NCBI RefSeq assembly: GCF_027947595.1
Contig: NZ_CP116257.1
Location: forward strand, 2,666,001 to 2,730,000
Length of the DNA: 64,000 bases
Source of the DNA: Streptomyces lienomycini
GTDB taxonomy: Bacteria > Actinomycetota > Actinomycetes > Streptomycetales > Streptomycetaceae
Reading direction: 5' to 3'
In this document: positions 51,880-59,859 of the stretch, in pieces
Layout: every line of letters starts with the position of its first letter
Numbering within the stretch: position 1 is the first letter of the stretch
The notes under the pieces: generated by a model
What the model saw: only the letters and a program-made list of their open reading frames with translations
Database searches by the model: none
What the model was told of the DNA's origin: nothing
Program-made: the position numbers and the translations under genes

Positions 51880-52908
51880 ATGCGCCGCACCGCCCGCGCC
51901 GTGTCCGTCGCCGTTCTGGCCAGTGCCGCCCTCGGTGTCTTCGCGGGATCAGGTGCGGCCGACCCGGGCGTCCCCCCGCCGCCCGCCGATGCCGGGAATC
52001 CCGTCCCCCCGCCTCCCGGCGACGCCGGGAATCCCGTCGCCCCGCCTCCCGGCGACGACCCGGGAGCCGTACTCCCGCGGCCCGGCGACGACGCGGCAGC
52101 CGTACCCCCGCCGCCCGGCGACGACGCGGGAGTCCTGCCCCCGCCCTCCGCCGAGGAGGCCCTCCCACCGGCCACCGGGCGGGCCAGCGCGCAGGTCAGC
52201 CCGGCGGACGTCGCCCCCGGCGGCACCGTCACCGTCTCGGTCTCCTGCGGCCCGACTGGCGGGACCGCGCCGGACACCCTCGAAGCCACCTCACCGGCCT
52301 TCGACGAAGGCACCGTCGCGCTGCGCAAGGTGGCGGCCGACGCCGGAACGGCGTCCGGGACGGCCTACCGCGGCACCGCGCGCATAGCCGCCGCCGAGGA
52401 CTTCCGGGCCGAACGGTCCGCAGACGACGCGGCGGACACGGAGAGCCCGAACGAGGGCCCGGTGGGCGCGGACGAGGGCCTGAGCGAGGCTCCGGAAGGT
52501 GCTGCGGACGACTGGACCGTCGACGGCGCCTGCCCGGACGCCTCCGGAGGCGAGGGCGACCCGTGGAGCGCGACCATGACGGTGCCGGGGGAGAGCGGCG
52601 CCGGTGCCGCCGAGCCGGCGTGCCGGGAATCCGCCGCCCCGCGCGCGGGGACCTCGACGCACGGCACGCCCTGCGCCACCACCGAGCCCCCGTGCCCTGG
52701 GTCCACCGCCCCGCGCGCCGAGCCGTCCGCGCAGGGCCGGTCGTGCGGCGGTGCCACGGCGGAGCACGGGGTACGGGCCGGTACGGGCGGGACCTTCAGC
52801 GACTCGGTTCCCGCCCTGGTCGCCGGTGCTGTCCTGATCGCGGGCGCCTGCGGCGCGGCCGCGCACCGACTGCGGCTCCGCCTGCGCGGGGAGGGCGGCG
52901 AGCACTGA
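51880..52908 (+). CDS. Proline-rich secreted or membrane-anchored protein
   Basis: A 342-residue precursor from ATG with AAGGAG 7 nt upstream. A signal peptide (MRRTARAVSVAVLASAALGV, cleavage near residue 27) precedes a Pro-rich stretch with about six repeats of PPPPGDDA/GNPV type (~30-95). A beta-rich Gly/Thr region (~100-165, VSPADVAPGGTVTVSVSCG) and a Cys/Pro/Ser-rich low-complexity region follow, then one C-terminal membrane helix (SVPALVAGAVLIAGACGAAA) and a basic end. The layout is that of a surface protein anchored by its C-terminus; no LPXTG-type sorting motif is seen. Function unknown. Confidence 0.75.
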   Translation: MRRTARAVSVAVLASAALGVFAGSGAADPGVPPPPADAGNPVPPPPGDAGNPVAPPPGDDPGAVLPRPGDDAAAVPPPPGDDAGVLPPPSAEEALPPATGRASAQVSPADVAPGGTVTVSVSCGPTGGTAPDTLEATSPAFDEGTVALRKVAADAGTASGTAYRGTARIAAAEDFRAERSADDAADTESPNEGPVGADEGLSEAPEGAADDWTVDGACPDASGGEGDPWSATMTVPGESGAGAAEPACRESAAPRAGTSTHGTPCATTEPPCPGSTAPRAEPSAQGRSCGGATAEHGVRAGTGGTFSDSVPALVAGAVLIAGACGAAAHRLRLRLRGEGGEH

Positions 52909-53114
52909 CCGGCGGCACGGTCGCGGGCCCACGTGTGACGCGCGCAACGGAAGCCGGAGCCATGGCGCGAGGACACGGTGGGTACGGGGACCACGGTGGG
53001 GGACGAGTCCCTCGGTGGGTACGGGGATCAACGGCCGGCGAGCGGGCACCCGGCCCGAAAGCGACAGGGCACGGCACGGCACGGACAGGCACCACGGACC
53101 GCGCGGAGGTACGC

Positions 53115-54449
53115 ATGCGGCGCACGGACCCCGAGGACCCCGCCACCGGCCACGAGGACCCCGGCACCGGCCACGACGGCTCTGCCACCGGGACCGAAGA
53201 CCCTGTCGGACAGAGGCCCGTCGGGCACGGCCCCGTCCGGTACGGACCCCACTTCTCCGACGACGGGCTGCCGGTGCTGCCCGAACTGTCGGCCGTACTC
53301 GCCGCCGCCGCGGGCCGTGCCCGAGGTGAACCGGCCGGGGGCGCCGCCGCTCTCCTGGACGCGGCGAGCGGCTACTGGGACCGCCGCGGCCTGACCACCG
53401 AGCCCGGCCACCTGGCCGCCGCCCCCGGTGCGGGCGCCCTTCTGCTCGCGCTGACCGCCGCGCTCGGCGGCGACGTCCTGGTGCCCCGCCCCTGCGCCGC
53501 CTGGTGGGCACCGTACGCGCGCCTGCTGGGCAGACCCGTCTTCCACGTCCCGACACCCGCCGAGTCGGGCGGGGTGCCCGACTCGTACGCCCTCCTGGAG
53601 ACCGTCCGCCGGGTCCGAGCCGAGGGCGGCGACCCCCGGCTGCTCGTGCTCTCCGTCGCCGACGACCCCACCGGCACCGTCGCCCCGCCCGAACTGCTGC
53701 ACGAGACCGTCGAGGCGGCCGCCGGCGAGGGGCTGCACCTGGTCAGCGACGAGACCTGGCGCGACACCCTGCACGACCCGCACGCCACCGTGATCCTCAG
53801 CCCCGCCGAGATGCTGCCCGAGCGAGTCACCGTCGTCACCGACCTGGCCGGCGCGCTGCTGCCCTCGGCCTGGCCCGCCGCCGTGGCCCGTTTCCCCGCG
53901 TCCGCCGCCGGAGACGGCCTGCACGCGCGCGTGCTCGACGTGCTCACCGCGCTCGGAGCCCGCATCGCCGCCCCCGTCGCCGCCGCGGCCGGATACGCGC
54001 TCGGCGAACCCGAGCCGGTCACCGCACGCCGGACGGCCGCTGTAGACCTGCACGCGCGCGTGGCCGCCGCCGTGCACACGGCCGTCGTCACCGCGGGAGC
54101 CACCGCCCGGCCACCGCAGGCCGGCCGCCACCTGTACGCCGACCTCGGCCCGCTGCGCGACGCGCTCGGCGCGCAGGGCGTCGGCGACGCCCAGGAACTG
54201 GAGGACTTCCTCACCGCCCGACTCGGCATGCCCGCCCCCGGCGGACACCGCTTCGGCGACGACCTGCCGGCCCTGCGGGTCCGGCTCGCCACCGGCCCGC
54301 TGCTCGGCGCCGGCACCGACGACCAGCGGGCCGAGTGCCTCACGTCCCCCGACCCGTTGGAACTGCCACACGTGCGACGCGCGTTGACCGGTCTGAAGTC
54401 GGTCTTCGACGATCTCCGCGACGCTCGGCGAAGGGAGCCCCCTCGATGA
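53115..54449 (+). CDS. Class I/II aminotransferase-fold protein lacking the catalytic lysine
   Basis: A 444-residue protein from ATG with GGAGG 6 nt upstream. A low-complexity His/Gly/Asp N-terminus precedes a fold-type I PLP-like region from ~60. APGAGALLLALTAALGGDVL, VADDPTGTVAPPELL (in place of NPxNPTG) and LVSDETWRD (the DE of the pyridine-N contact) align in order with aspartate-aminotransferase-type proteins. The Schiff-base segment reads VVTDLAGALLPSAW, with no Lys where SKxxxxPG is expected. The only Lys in the whole protein is about residue 426. Likely a non-catalytic pseudoenzyme. Its stop overlaps the next gene (ATGA). Confidence 0.8.
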   Translation: MRRTDPEDPATGHEDPGTGHDGSATGTEDPVGQRPVGHGPVRYGPHFSDDGLPVLPELSAVLAAAAGRARGEPAGGAAALLDAASGYWDRRGLTTEPGHLAAAPGAGALLLALTAALGGDVLVPRPCAAWWAPYARLLGRPVFHVPTPAESGGVPDSYALLETVRRVRAEGGDPRLLVLSVADDPTGTVAPPELLHETVEAAAGEGLHLVSDETWRDTLHDPHATVILSPAEMLPERVTVVTDLAGALLPSAWPAAVARFPASAAGDGLHARVLDVLTALGARIAAPVAAAAGYALGEPEPVTARRTAAVDLHARVAAAVHTAVVTAGATARPPQAGRHLYADLGPLRDALGAQGVGDAQELEDFLTARLGMPAPGGHRFGDDLPALRVRLATGPLLGAGTDDQRAECLTSPDPLELPHVRRALTGLKSVFDDLRDARRREPPR

Positions 54450-55606
54450 CGCAGCAGCCCCGGTCGACCACGAGCACCCCCACCTCCGCCGCCCCCACCG
54501 GAGACACCGGCCACACGGAAGCCGAGGGAGCCACCGGAGGCACCGGAGGCACCGGAGAAGCAGCGGACACCGAGGACACCGAAGCCTCGGCGGGCACCGC
54601 GTCCGCTCCCTCTCCGCCCGCCGCCGCCTCCTCGTACCCGCCGCTCGCCGCACCCCGGCCGCCGGCCGAGCGCCGGGTCTGGCCGCGAACCTTCCACGAC
54701 CGGCTGACGGCGCCCCTTCCGGGGCTGAAGGCCTTCGCCAGATTCGCCCGCGAGGGGGCGGTCAGACCCGGCCCCGCCGGCCTCGCCGACATTCCCCGGC
54801 TGCCCTACGCCCCCGCCCCGCTGCCCCGGGGCGACGCGCGCACCGTCGCCGTCACCTGGGCCGGACACGCCAGCTGGGTGGTGCGGATCGGCGGCCTCAC
54901 CGTGCTCACCGACCCGGTCTGGTCCCGCCGCATCCTCGGCACCCCGGCCCGCGTCACCCCCGTCGGCGTCGCCTGGAGCGCCCTGCCCCGCGTCGACGCC
55001 GTCGTCATCAGCCACAACCACTACGACCACCTGGACGCCCCCACGCTGCGCAGGCTGCCGCGCGACACCCCCGTCTTCGTGCCCGCCGGACTCGGCCACT
55101 GGTTCCACCGGCGCCGCTTCACGCGCGTCACCGAGCTGGACTGGTGGGAGGCGAGCGAGGTGAACGGCACCCGCCTCGACTTCGTACCGGCCCACCACTG
55201 GTCCAAGCGCAGCCTCACCGACACATGCCGCACGCTGTGGGGCGGCTGGGTGCTCACCGCCCCCGACGGCAGGCGCGTCTACTTCGCCGGCGACACCGGG
55301 TACGGCCACTGGTTCGCCCGTATCGGCCGCCGCTACCCCGGCATCGACCTCGCCCTCCTCCCCATCGGCGCCTACGACCCGCGCTGGTGGCTCAGCGACG
55401 TGCACTGCGACCCGGAGGAGGCGGTGCGAGCCGCCCAGGACGTCGGCGCGCGCCGCATGGCGCCGATGCACTGGGGCACGTTCGTCCTGTCGGCCGAACC
55501 GGTACTGGAGCCGCTGACCCGCGTACGCGCCGCCTGGCAACGGGCGGGCCTGCCCCGCGAACACCTCTGGGACCTGCCGGTCGGCGGCTCCCGGGTCCTG
55601 GACTAG
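54446..55606 (+). CDS. Metallo-beta-lactamase-fold hydrolase (NAPE-PLD/UlaG-like)
   Basis: A 386-residue protein from ATG, translationally coupled to the aminotransferase-fold gene. After a Thr/Ala/Gly/Glu-rich disordered N-terminus (~1-70), the MBL fold starts near 125 with VAVTWAGHASWVVRIGG. The metal motif HNHYDHLD is at ~189, then FVPAHHWSKRS, FAGDTGYGHWFARIG and MAPMHWGTF. This pattern belongs to the NAPE-phospholipase D / lactonase branch, which hydrolyses phosphodiesters or lactones. No signal peptide; cytoplasmic or membrane-surface. Confidence 0.88.
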   Translation: MTQQPRSTTSTPTSAAPTGDTGHTEAEGATGGTGGTGEAADTEDTEASAGTASAPSPPAAASSYPPLAAPRPPAERRVWPRTFHDRLTAPLPGLKAFARFAREGAVRPGPAGLADIPRLPYAPAPLPRGDARTVAVTWAGHASWVVRIGGLTVLTDPVWSRRILGTPARVTPVGVAWSALPRVDAVVISHNHYDHLDAPTLRRLPRDTPVFVPAGLGHWFHRRRFTRVTELDWWEASEVNGTRLDFVPAHHWSKRSLTDTCRTLWGGWVLTAPDGRRVYFAGDTGYGHWFARIGRRYPGIDLALLPIGAYDPRWWLSDVHCDPEEAVRAAQDVGARRMAPMHWGTFVLSAEPVLEPLTRVRAAWQRAGLPREHLWDLPVGGSRVLD

Positions 55607-55630
55607 CCGCGCCCCGCGCCCGCCGCAGCC

Positions 55631-56257
55631 CTACGCCTTGGCCGGGCCCCGGAACCGCCGCCACACGCCCGGCGCCACGCTGACCAGGACGGTGAGCGCG
55701 ATGGCCGCGGCCACCCCCTCCCACGGTCTGTCGAACAGCGCGCCGCTGAGAATTCCGATCAGCTGGTACGTCACCGCCCAGGCCAGGCAGGCCGGCAGGT
55801 TGCCCCGGGCGAACCGGCGCAGCGGCCACTGGGCCAGCAGGCAGGCCAGCATCACCGGTATCCGCCCGGCAGGCACCAGACGGGAGAGCACCAGGACCGC
55901 GACGTCGTGCTCGGCGAGCTTCTCCTGCGCCTGCTCCAGCCGGTCCTCCGGCGCCCGCGACCGGATCGCCTCCAGCCAGCGCGAGCCGTTCTTCGAACCG
56001 ACCCCGCGCCGGCCGAGCCAGTACAGCGCCATGTCCCCGCAGAACGCGGCCAGCGACGCCGTCACGAACACCGTCAGCATGGCGAACGGCACCGTCTGGT
56101 GCATCGCCACCACGGCCGCCGAACTCACCAGCGCGCCCGTCGGCACCACCGGCACCAGCGCCCCGATGAGGACGAGCAGGAACAGCGACGGATAGCCGAA
56201 CGCCTGCTGCGTCGGCTCCGTCGGAATGTTCACCGCCGCGGCCCCCAGCCAACTCAC
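55631..56257 (-). CDS. DedA family membrane protein
   Basis: A 208-residue membrane protein from GTG overlapping the upstream metallo-hydrolase stop (GTGA). About five membrane segments; the DedA signature region spans GDMALYWLGRRGVGSKNGSR to VLVLSRLVPAGRIPVMLACL, including the conserved Gly and Arg of the family. DedA proteins are thought to flip lipid carriers (undecaprenyl phosphate or phospholipids). Convergent with the larger metallo-hydrolase gene, 24 nt between stops. Confidence 0.9.
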   Translation of the reverse strand: MSWLGAAAVNIPTEPTQQAFGYPSLFLLVLIGALVPVVPTGALVSSAAVVAMHQTVPFAMLTVFVTASLAAFCGDMALYWLGRRGVGSKNGSRWLEAIRSRAPEDRLEQAQEKLAEHDVAVLVLSRLVPAGRIPVMLACLLAQWPLRRFARGNLPACLAWAVTYQLIGILSGALFDRPWEGVAAAIALTVLVSVAPGVWRRFRGPAKA

Positions 56258-57021
56258 CGCGCGACCTCCACCCGCACACTCTCGCCGTGCCCCAGCCGGT
56301 GTACCGCCACGCCCGGCGCGCGCAGTGCCGACAGGCGCACGAACTCCTCGCCCGGCGTGTGGAACTCGTGGGGGCGCACGGAGTCCATCCCGATCGGCCA
56401 GTACGTGCCGTAGTGCACCGGCACCGCCGTGCGCGGCGCCAGCCGGGCGAGCGCCTCGGCCGCACGCCCCGCGTCCAGGTGCTCCGCGCCCAGGTAGGGG
56501 CCCCAGCCGCCCACCGGCAGCAGGGCCGCGTCGACCGGCCCGACCTCCTTCTCCATGCCGTCGAACAGGCCCGTGTCCCCGGCGAAGTACGTCCGCGCCT
56601 CCCCCTCGACGACGAAGCCGAGCGCGGGGACGCGATGCCGTCCGACCGGCAGCCGCCGCCCGTCGTGCCGCGCCGGCACCGCGCGTACGCGCAGGTCACC
56701 GACGTCCGTGACATCACCGGCGGACACCTCGGTCACCTCCAGGTGCCCGAGCCGGCGCAACCCCGGCACCGCCCGTCGTGCGCCCCGGGGCACGAGGAGG
56801 CGCGTGCCCGGCGCGAGCCGCGCGAGCGACGGCACATGCAGATGGTCGGCGTGCAGATGGGACACCAGCGCCACGTCCGCCCGCCACGCGTCCGGCGGCG
56901 GCACCGCGCCCCGCCTGCGGCGCAGGTGGGCGAGCCGGCGTACGAACAAGGGGTCGGTGAGCACCCGGATGTCCGAGTCCTCGACCGTGCAGGTGGCGTG
57001 ACCCCACCACGTGAGCTCCAC
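56254..57021 (-). CDS. Metallo-beta-lactamase-fold hydrolase (UlaG-like)
   Basis: A 255-residue protein from GTG (VELTWWGHATCTVEDSDIRV) with AAGGAG just upstream. Zn motif HLHADH (His55, His57, Asp59, His60), then RAVPARHDGRR and FAGDTGLFDGMEKEV with VPVHYGTYWPI. It is shorter than the neighbour at 54446 and lacks its N-terminal extension, but has the same branch-specific motifs. It is in an operon with dedA (4-nt overlap). The substrate may be a lipid or lactone. Confidence 0.88.
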   Translation of the reverse strand: MELTWWGHATCTVEDSDIRVLTDPLFVRRLAHLRRRRGAVPPPDAWRADVALVSHLHADHLHVPSLARLAPGTRLLVPRGARRAVPGLRRLGHLEVTEVSAGDVTDVGDLRVRAVPARHDGRRLPVGRHRVPALGFVVEGEARTYFAGDTGLFDGMEKEVGPVDAALLPVGGWGPYLGAEHLDAGRAAEALARLAPRTAVPVHYGTYWPIGMDSVRPHEFHTPGEEFVRLSALRAPGVAVHRLGHGESVRVEVAR

Positions 57022-57121
57022 CGGCACTCCTTTGCCTCCTTCGCGCGACTCCCCGAAGCCTACGTCCAGGAGTAGGGTCGGCGGCGAAAACGGGAGGTGA
57101 CGGGAGGTGAGGGGGGACACC

Positions 57122-57520
57122 ATGGGGCCGGTGCGAGTGACGGCGATCGCGAGTCTGACACCGCTGGAACAACTGGACGACGACCCCTTCCTGGTCGACT
57201 CCCGCAGCCAGTACGCCATGTGCGCCCGCTGGGCCGCGGAGCAGGGCTACGTCGTCGCCAGGGAGCTGCTGGTGCGCGGCCTGCGGCACGACCACGGAGC
57301 CCTGTGGGACGGCGTGCGCGCGGGCGACCTGTTCGTCGCGCCCAGCCGCCGGGTGCTGGAGAGCGCGCTGTCGTCCGTGGCGGAATTCACCGCGGAGTGC
57401 GCGCGGCGCGGCGTCCGCGTCGAGACCGTCGGCCACGCGGAACCCTCCTACGACGCCCGGATGAAGGCCTGCGTGCACCGCAGACTGTCGATGCCCACCG
57501 CCGGATACGACGGCCGCTGA
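57122..57520 (+). CDS. Small protein resembling a serine-recombinase N-terminal domain
   Basis: A 132-residue protein from ATG with GAGGGGGG 5 nt upstream. The order VTAIASLTPLEQ, SQYAMCARWAAEQGYVVAREL, LWDGVRAGDLFVAPSRRVLE, FTAECARRGVRVETV matches the resolvase fold. That is: strand with active Ser region, Q-C helix, GD-strand with DRLGR-like end, then a helix and GVxV strand. The DNA-binding and helix-E region are absent, and the DRLGR segment reads SRRVLE. It may be a domesticated resolvase-like regulator; the resemblance is by eye only. Confidence 0.6.
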   Translation: MGPVRVTAIASLTPLEQLDDDPFLVDSRSQYAMCARWAAEQGYVVARELLVRGLRHDHGALWDGVRAGDLFVAPSRRVLESALSSVAEFTAECARRGVRVETVGHAEPSYDARMKACVHRRLSMPTAGYDGR

Positions 57521-57627
57521 CCGCCCGCGCGGGGTGTGAACCGGACCCCGGGGGACAAACGGGCACCCCGGAGCGTTGTGGCAGGGTGGGGAGGGCCCGC
57601 ACGGACGACGGGCCGGGGACGTGAGGT

Positions 57628-59778
57628 GTGCGGGACGTGAGCGGAGGCCGTTGGCGCCGGGTCGCCAGTCAGATCGGGCGGAGTGTCGCGGTGTGGGCCG
57701 TGTCGACCCTCACCATGCTCGTACTCGCCGGCATCCTGCCGGACTTCCGGCTGCAGTCGCCCGACGGCGACAGCGCGACCGACATCGCCATGACCGCCGC
57801 GATCGGCGCAGGAGCCTTCGGCCTGCTCTCCGCCCTGGTGTGGCCGCTCCTGGTGCGCATGCTGCTTTTGGTGCCGGCCCTCGTCCTCGGCCTGCTGGTC
57901 TTCTTCCTCAACGGCGGGCTGCTGCTCCTCGCGATCGACGTGAACCCGGCCGGGCGCGGCGGTGTCGCCCCCGAGACGGCGGTCGTGGTGGCCGCCGTCA
58001 TGTCCGCCGTCGCCTCCGCCACCGGCGGTGCCCTGGCCGTGCGCGACGACGACGCCTACCGGCGCCGCCTCTACCGCCTCGCCGACCGCCGGCGCAGATC
58101 GGGGCCGCCCTGCCCGGCCGGGCCCGGCACCGTCTTCCTCCAGCTCGACGGCGTCGGCCACGACGTCCTGAAGGAGGCCGTCGACAACGGCACCATGCCC
58201 ACCGTCGCCCGCTGGCTCGGCCGCGACGGGGCCTCCGCCACCCACCGGCTCGACCTGTGGCGCACCGACTGGTCCAGCCAGACCGGCGCCAGCCAGCTCG
58301 GCATCCTGCACGGCAGCAACCACGACATCCCCGCGTTCCGCTGGTACGAGAAGGACAGCGGCGAGGTCATGGTCTGCAACCGCCCGACCAGCGCCGCCGA
58401 ACTCCAGTACCGCGCGGTCCGGCGCACCGGCGACGGCGGGCTGCTCAGCCTCGACGGCGCCAGCCGCGGCAACCTGTTCGGCGGCGGCGCCGACGAACAG
58501 GCCCTCGTGCTGTCCATAGCCGCCCGCCGCCGCAGCCGGGAGACCCGCTCCCGGGCCGGCTACTTCGCCTACTTCTCCGACCCGGCCAACGCCGTGCGCA
58601 CCGCGATGTCCTTCGTCGCCGAGGTGTGCCGCGAGATCGGCCAGTCCACCCGCGCCCGCGTCCACAAGGTCCGCCCGCGTGTCTCCCGGGGTGGCCTCTA
58701 CCCCCTCGTCCGCGCCTTCGCGACCGTCGTCGAACGCGATGTCGTCGTCGCCGCGGTGATGGGCGACATGCTCGCCGGACGCACCGCCGTCTACGCCGAC
58801 CTGGTGGCGTACGACGAGGTGGCGCACCACTCCGGGCCGGGCGGCCGGGATGCCGCGAAGGTCCTCGGGCGCCTCGACCGGGCCCTCGCCCTGATCGAGA
58901 ACGTCGCCGACCACGCCCCCCGCACGTACCGGATCGTCGTCCTGTCCGACCACGGGCAGAGTCCCGGCGAGACCTTCCGCGCCCGCTACGGGCTGAACCT
59001 CGGCGACCTGGTGCGGGCCGGCTGCGGACTGCCCGTGCCGCGCAGCGCCCGGCGCACCCGCAGCGGCGCCGAGGCGCGCAACACCGTACGGGCCGCGCTG
59101 CACCGCCCCGTCGAGGAGGGCGCCGGACAGCAGCGCCCCGCCGACACCCCCTCCGGGCGCCGCTCCGAGCCGATCGTGCTGGCCTCCGGCAACCTGGGCC
59201 TGGTCTCCTTCCCGGACGTGCCGCACCGGATGACCCGGGAGGAGATCGACGCCCGCCACCCCGCCCTGCTGCCGACCCTCGCCAACCACCCCGGCATCGG
59301 CTTCCTGCTGGTGCGCAGCGAGGAGCACGGCGGCGTCGTGCTCGGCGCGCACGGCACCGAGGTTCCCCTGGAGAAGCTCGACGAGAACCCCGGCCCCCTC
59401 GCCCCCTTCGGGCCCGGCGCCGCCGACGCCGTACGCCGAACGCACTCCTTCCCGCACACCGCCGACATCATGGTCAACTCCTTCCACGACCCGGCCGACG
59501 GCGAGGTCCTCGCCTTCGAGGAGCAGATCGGCTCCCACGGCGGACTCGGCGGCGCCCAGTCGCGCGCCTTCCTGCTGTCGCCGGTCGTGCTGTCCGCGCC
59601 GGCCGGTCAGGGCGAGGAGATCGTCGGCGCGGAACAGGTCCACCGGGTGCTGCGCCACTGGCTGCGCGAGTCGAACGGCCCGCAGGTCCCCGTGGGCGCG
59701 GAGGAATCACGGCCGAACGTCGTCGAGGGCGCACCATTTCCCGTCGCCGACGGGCTCGTACAGGACAAAAGCGCCTGA
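57628..59778 (+). CDS. Holin-domain / alkaline-phosphatase-superfamily phosphodiesterase fusion
   Basis: A 716-residue protein from GTG at 57628; GTG at 57637 is an alternative. Residues ~15-135 hold about four membrane segments of the phage-holin type (AVWAVSTLTMLVLAGILPDF). From ~165 an alkaline phosphatase-like domain begins with FLQLDGVGHDVLKEAV (metal Asp), then SSQTGASQLGILHGSN (probable Thr/Ser nucleophile), VAYDEVAHHSG and VVLSDHGQSPGETF. Likely a membrane-bound phosphodiesterase acting on a polymer or lipid phosphate. The fusion occurs in other actinobacteria from memory. Confidence 0.85.
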   Translation: MRDVSGGRWRRVASQIGRSVAVWAVSTLTMLVLAGILPDFRLQSPDGDSATDIAMTAAIGAGAFGLLSALVWPLLVRMLLLVPALVLGLLVFFLNGGLLLLAIDVNPAGRGGVAPETAVVVAAVMSAVASATGGALAVRDDDAYRRRLYRLADRRRRSGPPCPAGPGTVFLQLDGVGHDVLKEAVDNGTMPTVARWLGRDGASATHRLDLWRTDWSSQTGASQLGILHGSNHDIPAFRWYEKDSGEVMVCNRPTSAAELQYRAVRRTGDGGLLSLDGASRGNLFGGGADEQALVLSIAARRRSRETRSRAGYFAYFSDPANAVRTAMSFVAEVCREIGQSTRARVHKVRPRVSRGGLYPLVRAFATVVERDVVVAAVMGDMLAGRTAVYADLVAYDEVAHHSGPGGRDAAKVLGRLDRALALIENVADHAPRTYRIVVLSDHGQSPGETFRARYGLNLGDLVRAGCGLPVPRSARRTRSGAEARNTVRAALHRPVEEGAGQQRPADTPSGRRSEPIVLASGNLGLVSFPDVPHRMTREEIDARHPALLPTLANHPGIGFLLVRSEEHGGVVLGAHGTEVPLEKLDENPGPLAPFGPGAADAVRRTHSFPHTADIMVNSFHDPADGEVLAFEEQIGSHGGLGGAQSRAFLLSPVVLSAPAGQGEEIVGAEQVHRVLRHWLRESNGPQVPVGAEESRPNVVEGAPFPVADGLVQDKSA

Positions 59779-59791
59779 TTTGGAACAAGGC

Positions 59792-59804
59792 CGGACAGTG
59801 TCCG
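59792..59804. promoter_or_regulatory. 13-bp perfect palindrome upstream of the permease
   Basis: CGGACAGTGTCCG lies 55 nt before the permease ATG in an 81-nt gap. It is a plausible operator. Confidence 0.35.
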
Positions 59805-59859
59805 ACCATGGGCGGGTCCGGCGATCCCGGGCCCCGTTCCATGAGAGGCGCACCACCCC

